From: Streptomyces sp. SolWspMP-5a-2
GTDB taxonomy: Bacteria; Actinomycetota; Actinomycetes; Streptomycetales; Streptomycetaceae
Assembly: GCF_900091845.1 (NCBI RefSeq)
Contig: NZ_FMCI01000250.1
Location: 62,001-126,000 of the forward strand
Length of the DNA: 64,000 nt
Direction: 5' to 3'
Shown here: piece after piece, positions 35,359 through 43,150 of the stretch
Position numbering within the stretch: position 1 is the stretch's first letter
Layout of the letters: each line of letters opens with the position of its first letter
The notes under the pieces: generated by a model
Seen by the model: only the letters and a program-made list of their open reading frames with translations
What the model was told of the DNA's origin: nothing
Databases searched by the model: none
Position numbers and translations under genes: made by a program

Positions 35359-35919
35359 TCAGTCGGCGACGCGGACGGGCTCGGGGACCTTGACGGTCCC
35401 ACCCGGCCCGCCGTCGGTCTTCTTGTTCCCGGCCGCCGTCTCCGCGCGGTCTTCGTCGTCCGCGGCGGCGCGTCGGGTCTCTTCACGGAGCTCCGCGATG
35501 GCGGACTCGAAGTCCTCCAGCGAGTCGAAGGCCCGGTAGACGGAGGCGAAGCGCATGTACGCGACGAGGTCGAGCTCCTGCAGCGGACCGAGTATGGCCA
35601 GACCCACGTCGTGCGTGGTCAACTCGGCGCTCCCGGTGGCCCGCACGGCCTCCTCGACCCGCTGGCCGAGCTGGGCGAGCGCGTCCTCGGTGACCGGCCG
35701 CCCCTGACACGCCTTGCGCACGCCGTTGATGACCTTGATGCGGCTGAAGGGCTCGGTGACCCCGGAGCGTTTCACCACCATGAGCGAACAGGTCTCGACG
35801 GTGGTGAACCGTCGCGTGCAGTCCGGACACTGGCGGCGCCTGCGGATCGACGTGCCGTCGTCCGTAGTACGGCTGTCGACGACCCGACTGTCGGGATGCC
35901 TGCAGAAGGGGCAGTGCAT
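35359..35919 (-). CDS. nrdR: Transcriptional repressor NrdR
   Basis: Zn-ribbon plus ATP-cone repressor of ribonucleotide reductase genes, 186 aa. Zinc ligands C3, C6, C31, C34 (MHCPFC, RQCPDC). The ATP-cone follows (VVKRSGVTEPFSRIKVINGV, VAYMRFASVYRAFDSLEDF), which senses ATP/dATP. The last ~35 residues are a charged tail longer than in many NrdR proteins. First gene of the nrdRJ operon; two NrdR-box-like sites lie upstream, so it represses itself and nrdJ. Confidence 0.95.
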   Translation of the reverse strand: MHCPFCRHPDSRVVDSRTTDDGTSIRRRRQCPDCTRRFTTVETCSLMVVKRSGVTEPFSRIKVINGVRKACQGRPVTEDALAQLGQRVEEAVRATGSAELTTHDVGLAILGPLQELDLVAYMRFASVYRAFDSLEDFESAIAELREETRRAAADDEDRAETAAGNKKTDGGPGGTVKVPEPVRVAD

Positions 35920-36026
35920 GAACTCCCAACCCTCCTCACAGCAGACTCATGGGCCTCGCCGGATGTTCCGAACTCCGCGAAGCAGACCCCAGCATAGGCG
36001 ATCGCCGAGGCTTCGCGGACCCGGGG

Positions 36027-36042
36027 GACCACAACTTCTGGG
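36027..36042. promoter_or_regulatory. NrdR box candidate 1 (proximal to nrdR)
   Basis: GACCACAACTTCTGGG. Compared with the NrdR consensus ACACwATATATwGTGT it keeps the CCAC...TGG frame. Its centre is 31 bp from that of box 2, the spacing known for paired NrdR boxes. Confidence 0.65.
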
Positions 36043-36057
36043 CCACCTCCGTAATCC

Positions 36058-36073
36058 AACCACTAGATGTGGG
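36058..36073. promoter_or_regulatory. NrdR box candidate 2
   Basis: AACCACTAGATGTGGG, an imperfect palindrome CCACTAGATGTGG. It is the better match of the pair. Confidence 0.75.
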
Positions 36074-36491
36074 GATCGAGCCACATAAACACGCCGTACG
36101 CGCGCGTGTCGGCCCTCCCCACAGGGGCCCTCACGCGCCCGCACGGCCTCAGCGGGGCGATTCCACGTTCGATGCCGGAACGTTCCCTCCGCCCCGGCCC
36201 GCGAGGCCCGGGGCGGGACACGGCCGGACAGGGCGACGCTCTGAGGGCGTACGGGGATAGCGTGGGCGCGGCAAGGAGGGGCCGTGGGGCTCCGGGACGG
36301 GCGAGGCCCACACTCCGGCCCACCGGGCGCCCGGTGGCACGCCGGGCCGCGATACTCGAGGTCACAGACCGATCGGCGGAGCCTTCGGGCGCCGAGCCGC
36401 AAGCCCCTCCAGGGACCGCTCCGCCCGTCGGATCGAGCGTCAGCCATACACCCGGAATCCTGATCGAGTCAGCGGATCCACGTTTTTTCAC

Positions 36492-36507
36492 TCGAACGTG
36501 TGTTTGG
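36492..36507. promoter_or_regulatory. SOS box (LexA operator) upstream of lexA
   Basis: TCGAAC-GTGT-GTTTGG, matching the actinobacterial SOS box TCGAAC-N4-GTTCGA with two mismatches in the second arm. It lies 60 bp before the lexA start, as expected for autorepression. Confidence 0.8.
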
Positions 36508-36567
36508 CGCAACCTTTCGAAAGCAACTACCGTTGTCCAGCCAGGGAGACCATCGAGAGGGGCCGAC

Positions 36568-37341
36568 GTGACCACCACCGCAGACAGTGCCATCACTGCC
36601 CAGGACCGCTCCCAGGGCCGACTCGAGCCGGCGCATGCGATCAACGACATGAATCCCGAGGGGCACAAGCGCTCGCTGCCGGGCCGACCCCCTGGCATCC
36701 GGGCGGACAGCTCCGGACTCACCGATCGGCAGCGCCGCGTGATCGAGGTGATCAGGGACTCGGTGCAACGACGCGGCTACCCACCCTCCATGCGGGAGAT
36801 CGGACAGGCGGTCGGCCTGTCCAGCACGTCCTCCGTCGCCCACCAGCTGATGGCCCTGGAGCGCAAGGGCTTCCTGCGACGCGACCCGCACCGCCCGCGC
36901 GCCTACGAGGTGCGCGGCTCGGACCAGGCGTCGTCGGCGCAGCCCACCGACACCGCCGGGAAGCCCGCCGCGTCCTACGTGCCGCTGGTCGGCCGGATCG
37001 CCGCCGGTGGACCGATCCTCGCCGAGGAGTCCGTCGAGGACGTCTTCCCGCTCCCGCGGCAACTGGTCGGTGACGGCGAGCTGTTCGTGCTGAAGGTCGT
37101 CGGCGACTCGATGATCGAGGCCGCCATCTGCGACGGCGACTGGGTCACCGTCCGCCGCCAGCCCGTCGCCGAGAACGGTGACATCGTGGCGGCCATGCTC
37201 GACGGCGAGGCCACCGTGAAGCGTTTCAAGCGGGAGGACGGCCATGTCTGGCTCCTCCCCCACAACGCGGCGTACGAGCCGATCCCCGGCGACGACGCGA
37301 CCATCCTCGGCAAGGTCGTGGCGGTCCTGCGTCGCGTGTGA
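36568..37341 (+). CDS. lexA: LexA repressor
   Basis: SOS master repressor, 257 aa. N-terminal winged helix (LTDRQRRVIEVIRDSVQRRG, SMREIGQAVGLSSTSSVAHQ). C-terminal self-cleaving peptidase: cleavage site A146-G147 (VGRIAAGGPI), nucleophile S181 (VVGDSMIEAAI) and K218 (GEATVKRFK). The N-terminus is about 45 residues longer than in E. coli, as in other streptomycetes. GTG 36568 has GAGAGGGG upstream; the frame is open further 5' but past the SOS box. Confidence 0.96.
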   Translation: MTTTADSAITAQDRSQGRLEPAHAINDMNPEGHKRSLPGRPPGIRADSSGLTDRQRRVIEVIRDSVQRRGYPPSMREIGQAVGLSSTSSVAHQLMALERKGFLRRDPHRPRAYEVRGSDQASSAQPTDTAGKPAASYVPLVGRIAAGGPILAEESVEDVFPLPRQLVGDGELFVLKVVGDSMIEAAICDGDWVTVRRQPVAENGDIVAAMLDGEATVKRFKREDGHVWLLPHNAAYEPIPGDDATILGKVVAVLRRV

Positions 37342-37385
37342 CGGCCACAGCGGGCGGGCCCTGGGCACCGCATCGCTCCCTGACC

Positions 37386-37419
37386 GGGCCCCGGAACCTC
37401 TGCGCCGGTTCCGGGGTCC
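37386..37419. terminator. Bidirectional terminator between lexA and the DinG-like gene
   Basis: CCCCGGAACC (37389-37398) pairs with GGTTCCGGGG (37407-37416) across an 8-nt loop, with partial pairing beyond. Confidence 0.75.
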
Positions 37420-37491
37420 TGTGCTGTCCCGTGACCCCGCGCAGCGAGGGCGAAAGGGGCGGACGCCATCGACCGGCGGCCGCCCCTCCGC

Positions 37492-39558
37492 TCACTCGGT
37501 CCCGGTAGCGGCCTCCGTGTCGGCGTCGGTGTCGGTGTCGCCGCCCGTTCCGGTGTCCGTCTCCTTGCCGGTCTGAACGGCGGCCGCCGCCTCCGTCTGC
37601 TTCGCCACCGCGTCGATCGCCGCCAGCGACCTGCGGACCTGGTTACGGTCCGTGGTGTACCAGAAGTCCGGCAGTGACGCCTTCAGATAGCTGCCGTAGC
37701 GGGCCGTGGCGAGGCGCTGGTCGAGCACCGCGACGACGCCGCGGTCGCCGGACGCCCTGACCAGACGCCCGGCACCCTGCGCCATCAGAAGCGCGGCGTG
37801 CGTGGCGGCGACCGCCATGAAGCCGTTGCCGCCGTTCTCCTCGACCGCCTTCTGGCGGGCGCTCATCAGCGGGTCGTCCGGCCGCGGGAACGGGATCTTG
37901 TCCATGACGACCAGTTGGCAGCTGGGCCCGGGGACGTCCACGCCCTGCCAGAGCGAGAGCGTCCCGAACAGGCAGGTGCGCGGGTCCGCGGCAAAGTTCT
38001 TGATCAGCTCGCCGAGCGTCTCCTCGCCCTGGAGCAGGATGGGGAACTCCGGGATGCGCACGCGCAGTTCCTCGGCGGCGAGTTGGGCGGCGCGCATCGA
38101 GGAGAAGAGGCCGAGCGTGCGGCCGCCGGCCGACTGGATCAGCTCCGTCAGCTCGTCAAGCATGTCGCCGCGGTCGCCGTCCCGCGCGGGGCGCGCGAGG
38201 TGCTTGGCGACGTACAGGATGCCCTGCCGTGGATAGTCGAAGGGCGAGCCGACGTCGATGCCCTTCCACTGCGGGACGTCGTCACCCTCCGTCCCCTCGG
38301 GGGCGAGCCCGAGCGAGGCGCCGACACCGTTGAAATCGCCGCCGAGCTTCAGCGTCGCCGAGGCCAGGATCACGGAGCGGTCCGTGAACAGCTTCTCGCG
38401 CAGCAGCCCCGACACCGACATGGGGGCGACCCGCAGGGAGGCGCCGAAGCGGTCGTGGCGCTCATACCAGACGACGTCCCACTCCGATCCGTTCGCGATC
38501 CGCTCGGCCACGTCATGGACGCTCTCCACGGACGCCAGCGCCTGCTTGCGGACCGCGTCCTCGTCCTGGACGGACTTGTCGCGGGTCGCCCCGATCGCGG
38601 AGATCACCGCACGGCTGGCGTCACGCAGTGCCATCAGCGCGTACCCGAGGTCCTCCGGGATCTCCTCCAGGCGGCCCGGTAGGGCCAGCTCCATCAGCCG
38701 CTCGAAGCCCTCGGCAGCGGTCTGGAGCTGGTCGGCGGCCTTCTCGTTCACCAGCTTCGCCGCGCGGCGCACGGCGCGGTTGACCTGGCCGGGAGTGAGT
38801 TCGCCCGTGGCCACGCCGGTGACCCGGGAGACCAGTTCGTGCGCCTCGTCGACGATCAGCACCTCGTGCTGCGGAAGGACCGGGGCGCCCTCGATGGCGT
38901 CGATGGCGAGCAGCGCGTGGTTGGTGACGACGACCTCGGCGAGCTTCGCCCGTTCACGGGCCATCTCCGCGAAGCACTCGGCGCCGTAGGCGCACTTGGT
39001 CGCGCCCAGGCACTCGCGGGAGGAGACGGAGACCTGCGCCCAGGCCCGGTCGGAGACGCCCGGGGTCAGCCCGTCGCGGTCGCCGGTCTCGGTGTCCTGC
39101 GACCAGTCGCGCAGCCGCAGCAGGTCCTGGCCGAGCTTGCTGGTGGGGGCCGCTGCCTCGAACTGGTCGAAGAGGCCCTCCTCCTCGTCCTGCGGCATGC
39201 CCTCGTGGAGACGGTGCAGGCACAGGTAGTTCGACCTGCCCTTGAGCATGGCGAACTCGGGCCGTCGGCGCAGCAGGGGATGGAGGGCGTCGACCGTGCG
39301 CGGGAGGTCCCGCTCGACGAGCTGGCGCTGGAGCGCGAGGGTGGCCGTCGCCACGACGACCCGCTCCCCGTGCGCGAGCGCGGGCACGAGATAGCCGAGC
39401 GACTTTCCGGTTCCGGTGCCGGCCTGGACCAGCAGGTGGGAACCGTCGTCGATCGCCTCCGCGACGGATTCGGCCATGGTCACCTGGCCGGGGCGCTCCG
39501 TGCCGCCGACGGAGGCGACGGCAGCATGCAGGAGTTCGGGGAGTGAGGGCTTCGTCAT
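37492..39558 (-). CDS. dinG: DinG/XPD-family ATP-dependent helicase
   Basis: 688 aa, SF2 iron-sulfur helicase. Walker A QAGTGTGKSLGY, DEAH box LIVDEAHELVSR, motif III SVILASATL, and motif VI region QGAGRLVRASGDRG. Four Cys between motifs Ia and II (C in SNYLCLHRLH, then ECLGATKCAYGAECF) can hold the 4Fe-4S cluster. The end is a Thr/Asp/Gly-rich tail of about 40 residues. It converges on lexA; no SOS box is visible at its own start, so SOS control is not evident. The symbol follows family naming; it could also be called YoaA-like. Confidence 0.9.
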   Translation of the reverse strand: MTKPSLPELLHAAVASVGGTERPGQVTMAESVAEAIDDGSHLLVQAGTGTGKSLGYLVPALAHGERVVVATATLALQRQLVERDLPRTVDALHPLLRRRPEFAMLKGRSNYLCLHRLHEGMPQDEEEGLFDQFEAAAPTSKLGQDLLRLRDWSQDTETGDRDGLTPGVSDRAWAQVSVSSRECLGATKCAYGAECFAEMARERAKLAEVVVTNHALLAIDAIEGAPVLPQHEVLIVDEAHELVSRVTGVATGELTPGQVNRAVRRAAKLVNEKAADQLQTAAEGFERLMELALPGRLEEIPEDLGYALMALRDASRAVISAIGATRDKSVQDEDAVRKQALASVESVHDVAERIANGSEWDVVWYERHDRFGASLRVAPMSVSGLLREKLFTDRSVILASATLKLGGDFNGVGASLGLAPEGTEGDDVPQWKGIDVGSPFDYPRQGILYVAKHLARPARDGDRGDMLDELTELIQSAGGRTLGLFSSMRAAQLAAEELRVRIPEFPILLQGEETLGELIKNFAADPRTCLFGTLSLWQGVDVPGPSCQLVVMDKIPFPRPDDPLMSARQKAVEENGGNGFMAVAATHAALLMAQGAGRLVRASGDRGVVAVLDQRLATARYGSYLKASLPDFWYTTDRNQVRRSLAAIDAVAKQTEAAAAVQTGKETDTGTGGDTDTDADTEAATGTE

Positions 39559-40116
39559 AGCGCGACCACCCTACGGCCCGACACTGACAACGGGCCGATC
39601 AAGGCTGAGGCAGGGGGCGGGAGTCAGGACCGGGCGGTCCGGGCGGATGACCGAAGTGGACCGGTTGAGAGCGGAAAGGGGGCGGTACGGGGTCGCTACG
39701 GGCTCGCGACTGGGTCATTGCGGATTGCTCGGGTGCGGCGTTGAGCGCGGGGGCGCGAACCGGTCGGGTGGGGCAGGAAACGAATGGGTCCGGCGGGGGG
39801 AGGCGGGTCGGGAGAGGACAGGGCTGGAGGTGGCCGACGCCTGCGACCAGAGAGCAGCCGGGTCGGGGAATCCCCGAGGGCAGGGGGCAGGGGATAGGGG
39901 CAGGGTCCAGAGAGGACCCGGTAACGAAGGCGGGCGGGCCTGCGGGGGGGGGCGTGCGGAGAGACTCCGGGACGAGACGCGGAGTCCGGTGAGCCCGCAG
40001 TCCGGTGAGCACGGAGACCGGTGAGTGCGAAGACCGGTGCGAAAAAACTTTGCGGGTGGGGAACCACCGGGCACGGCCGCCCGTTTGACTCATTGCGACG
40101 ATGCAATCGCACTGCG
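39559..40116. other. Gene-free region between the siderophore-like operon and dinG
   Basis: About 560 bp, purine-rich on the + strand, with an eight-G run near 39945 and a 16-bp tandem repeat at its right part. No gene is supported. The dinG promoter must lie here. Confidence 0.5.
39984..40047. repeat. 16-bp tandem repeat, four units
   Basis: Units of the form G(T/A)CCGGTGAGnnCGnA start at 39984, 40000, 40016 and 40032. The core CCGGTG is in all four; the fourth unit decays into an A-run. Confidence 0.85.
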
Positions 40117-41040
40117 TCACAACAGATGCCGGAGGGCACGCTCTCGGATCATGAGGGCGGCGCGCTTGGCGGGGAGGTCGACCTCCGCCGAGTAACGGAA
40201 CCCGGCGGTCAGGAACGCGGAGACAGAGGGGGTGTTGCGCAGGTCGGGTTCGGCGACGACTCGCGGGCAGGCGGGCCGATTGTCGAGGACGAGATCGGAA
40301 ACGGCGCGGATCAGCGCGCCGCCCACTCCATGGCCTCGGTCGGCGGCGTCGCCGACGAGGAGATGGAGGCCCGTGTCGTGAGGCCGGGCGGGATAACACC
40401 GGGCCAGGGGGTCGAGGTCCGCGCGGTAGATCTCCCAGTAGCTCATCGGAGTGCCGTCCAGCACGCCGAGACACGGGACGCTGCGCCCGTCTCCGGACAA
40501 CTGGAACCTGACATGCTCCTCGGTCGCCTCCGGAGCGCCGGCCAGTTCCCAGAACTCCGCGACGGCGGGGTCGTTCATCCAGCGGCTGATCAAGGGGATG
40601 TCCCGGTCGACGCGGACCGGGACAAGTTCGAAGGTGCCGAGGGGAGTTGAAACAGGGTCCCAGTGTGCGACGTGGTCGAGCAGGTCGTCGGAGGTTGTCG
40701 AGCTGGCCCCGGCGCGCGTGGAGCGGGCGCCGCCGATGAAACAACTCAACTCGGCAGAAGCCACGTTGAGGGAGGACACGTCGGGGTGTGCCGCGTCCGG
40801 GTGGGGCACGGTTGGGCCGGTCCCTCGGGGCGTACCTGGGTGGGTCTCTCGGGTACGAAGGTCGGCTGCTGCCTCGTAGAGGGTGAGGAGTTCGCCGGAC
40901 AGACGCAGTTCGAGAGTCTCCTCGTTGCCCGTGCTTGCGCCGCCGTCAGGCACGGCCGTACAGGAGTCGGAGGCGATGGAAGGAGAGGTGGGAGGGGTGG
41001 AGTGCGGATCGACGGCGGCGTCGGCATCGGCGGGAGGCAC
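40117..41040 (-). CDS. GNAT acetyltransferase, IucB/RhbD-like (siderophore biosynthesis)
   Basis: 307 aa. After ~125 low-complexity residues, an Acetyltransf_8-type GNAT domain runs from FELVPVRVDRDIPLISRWMN to the end. It has FWELAGAPEATEEHVRFQL, SYWEIYRADLDPLARCYPAR and the acetyl-CoA loop HLLVGDAADRGHGVGGALIR. IucB-type enzymes acylate the N-hydroxylated amine that becomes the hydroxamate. GTG 41040 with GAGAGGAGC upstream is chosen as start. It follows the IucA/IucC gene by 83 bp and is the last gene of the operon; no N-monooxygenase gene is seen here. Confidence 0.82.
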   Translation of the reverse strand: MPPADADAAVDPHSTPPTSPSIASDSCTAVPDGGASTGNEETLELRLSGELLTLYEAAADLRTRETHPGTPRGTGPTVPHPDAAHPDVSSLNVASAELSCFIGGARSTRAGASSTTSDDLLDHVAHWDPVSTPLGTFELVPVRVDRDIPLISRWMNDPAVAEFWELAGAPEATEEHVRFQLSGDGRSVPCLGVLDGTPMSYWEIYRADLDPLARCYPARPHDTGLHLLVGDAADRGHGVGGALIRAVSDLVLDNRPACPRVVAEPDLRNTPSVSAFLTAGFRYSAEVDLPAKRAALMIRERALRHLL

Positions 41041-41123
41041 GGCGGCGCTCCTCTCGGAAGGTGGGTCGGGACTGGGGTCCCCGAGTGAAAGGGCAGACGA
41101 ATGACTGGAGTTGGAGACAGACG

Positions 41124-43079
41124 TCAGCAGTGGAGGGGGTTGGCGATGGTGACGTAGACGGACTGCGTCTCGACCGGGCCGACGAGTTCGTCCAGGCCGT
41201 GCAGCCGGGTCAGCAGGTTGGCCTTGCACCGCAGGACGGGTGAGTCGAGCAGGCGATCGGCGAGTGCGGTGCGGAGCCGGGCCGGGCCCGAGACGGCATC
41301 GGCGAGGAACCGACGGAATGCCGCGAGCAACAGCCGCTCGTCCGCCAGACGTTGGCTGCCGAAGGCACCGATGAGACCGAGGACGTTGTTGATCACGAGG
41401 TAATAGACGAAGCGTTCGTCGGTCACCGCGTCCGGGACGAAGGTGTCGCTCGCCAGGCCGATGCCGGGCAACTGGGCGTCGAGCCGGGCCCGATGGGACT
41501 CGCGGAAGTAGTAGCCCTGGTTGTCCCGGTACCGACCGCCCGCGGGCCAGCCGTCGGGGTCCAGCAGCACCAGGGTGTTCTGCTGATGGGCCTCCAGCGC
41601 GATGCCGGCCTCCGCGTCCAGCCACAGCACCGGTCGGACGACCTTCTCCAGGTAGCGCAGGAACCACTCGGCGGAGACGGCCCCTCGGGGACGTCCGGTG
41701 CGGAGGGCCAAGCGGGTCACCAGGTCGGCGAGCCGGGAACGCGGGGTGCTCCGGGACAGCTCCTGGCGTGCCCCCGTCGAGCCGGTCGAGGGTGCCGGTG
41801 GCAGGAGGGCGGTCAGGGCGGCGACGCACAGGACGTCGTCGGACGGGGCGAAGGGGTTGTGCCGGATCACCACGTCCAGTCCTGGTACCGGGTCACCGTC
41901 CGGGGTGTCGACGGCGAGCCAGGCCGGGTCACGGACGATGTCGAAATCCGGGTGGACGGAGTGCCATCGCGCGGCCAGACCTGAGCGCAGCAGGCGGTGG
42001 ACCTCGACGCCCCGGTGCAGTTCCTTGCGGAGGTTCTCCCGGCGGGAGTTGGTGATCCGCACGGCGAGCGACAGTTTCAGCATCGCGGGGGCGCCCGAGC
42101 GGTGCACGGTACGGAGAGAGGAGGTGGGGTGCCAGGAGGGGCCGAGCGTACCCAGGTCACTCAGCAGACCCGCGTCGAACAGGGCCGCGATAGGCGGGCG
42201 CCGACGGACCTCGCGGAGCTGCCAGGGGTGGACGGGCAGGAAGACGTGACCGTCCGGGACCTGGTGCCCGATCGGGGCGCCGTCCAGCAGGAGGCGTTCG
42301 GTGAGTCGGGAGGCCGGGACGGGACGGCCGCGCTCCGTCCACGCGGAGTCCGACGCGAATACGGACGGGGCCACGGCGAGCCAGCTCAGCGGGAAAGACC
42401 CGCGCGATTCGGGCGAGTACCGAGCCGACTCGGCGTCGGAGAGGCCCTCGCGACTCTTCGGGGTCGGGTGGAGGGGGTGTCCGAGCAGGAGGGACTGTTC
42501 GGCGGAGAGGAAGCGGTCGGGGCCGTCGGCGGGGTGTTCCCGGCGGTCGGCGATGAAGGTGGTGGTGCGGCGGAGGGAGTCGGCGACCCGGGCGACCAGA
42601 TCCGGAGTGGAGGCGGACGACCAGGCGGAGGGCGGGGTGGAGGTGGAGTCGGGAAGAGACACGGCCGTCTGCTGGGCGACCGTCGTCTCACGGGCGAGGA
42701 GGGCCGCGAGGGTGACGGCGTCGACCGGTGGTGACTGGCTGGGAGCACCGCTGAGCCGGGGTGGGCCGAAGCGGTGCACGCCGGTCGGGGACCAGTAGTG
42801 GACCGGGACCAGGAGAGCCGTGGCGCTGGCCGGGAGTTCGACGCGGAGCGGGTCGCCGTGCTCGGGCGCCGGCAGGTCCGTCTCGCGCACCCAGCAGCGC
42901 AGCAGGTTCTCGACGGCGGCGGCACCCGCGGCGGTGCTCGGGTCCGGGTCGGCCAGGAGATCCGTGGGGTGCGGGACCTCGGCGGGAGGCAGGAGTAGCT
43001 GGTGCTGTCCCGGCATCTCAAGCACCGTGGGGGCGGTGGGGGCAGTGGGGTCCGTGCTGGAGGTGGGAGCTGTGTTCAA
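41124..43079 (-). CDS. IucA/IucC family NRPS-independent siderophore synthetase
   Basis: About 651 aa. Joins a carboxylic acid such as citrate to an amine or hydroxamate using ATP. Family motifs: HVFLPVHPWQL, KLSLAVRITNSRRENLRKEL, ALEAHQQNTLVLLD and YRDNQGYYFRES. The C-terminal ~150 residues form the ferric-reductase-like end (VYYLVINNVLGLIGAFG). The RDNQGYY motif differs slightly from the common RDCQGGY. TTG 43079 with AGGA six bases upstream is the preferred start; ATG 43016 is an alternative. It follows the aminotransferase homologue gene. Product not predictable. Confidence 0.88.
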   Translation of the reverse strand: MNTAPTSSTDPTAPTAPTVLEMPGQHQLLLPPAEVPHPTDLLADPDPSTAAGAAAVENLLRCWVRETDLPAPEHGDPLRVELPASATALLVPVHYWSPTGVHRFGPPRLSGAPSQSPPVDAVTLAALLARETTVAQQTAVSLPDSTSTPPSAWSSASTPDLVARVADSLRRTTTFIADRREHPADGPDRFLSAEQSLLLGHPLHPTPKSREGLSDAESARYSPESRGSFPLSWLAVAPSVFASDSAWTERGRPVPASRLTERLLLDGAPIGHQVPDGHVFLPVHPWQLREVRRRPPIAALFDAGLLSDLGTLGPSWHPTSSLRTVHRSGAPAMLKLSLAVRITNSRRENLRKELHRGVEVHRLLRSGLAARWHSVHPDFDIVRDPAWLAVDTPDGDPVPGLDVVIRHNPFAPSDDVLCVAALTALLPPAPSTGSTGARQELSRSTPRSRLADLVTRLALRTGRPRGAVSAEWFLRYLEKVVRPVLWLDAEAGIALEAHQQNTLVLLDPDGWPAGGRYRDNQGYYFRESHRARLDAQLPGIGLASDTFVPDAVTDERFVYYLVINNVLGLIGAFGSQRLADERLLLAAFRRFLADAVSGPARLRTALADRLLDSPVLRCKANLLTRLHGLDELVGPVETQSVYVTIANPLHC

Positions 43080-43150
43080 GGAGGTTCCTAGCGATGTGGG
43101 GGGGGTGTCGGTGCGGAGGCGTTGGGGGCCGCGTGAGTGGGGAGATCCGC

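Larger units (their letters stand above)
35920..36567. promoter_or_regulatory. nrdR/lexA divergent control region
   Basis: About 650 bp with no gene seen. It holds two NrdR-box candidates near nrdR and an SOS box near lexA (separate entries). The middle 36100-36450 is GC-rich and featureless, apart from a GGAACGTTCC palindrome at 36177-36186 whose role is unknown. Confidence 0.6.

Noticed and set aside
32448..35393. A 981-codon open frame on the plus strand opposite nrdJ
   Set aside because: It is antisense to a clear class II reductase, and its composition (Gly/Val/Arg/Asp repeats) is that of a complement of coding DNA.
36177..36186. GGAACGTTCC palindrome in the nrdR/lexA region considered as a second SOS box
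   Set aside because: The actinobacterial SOS box needs a 4-nt spacer between GAAC and GTTC; here the arms abut.
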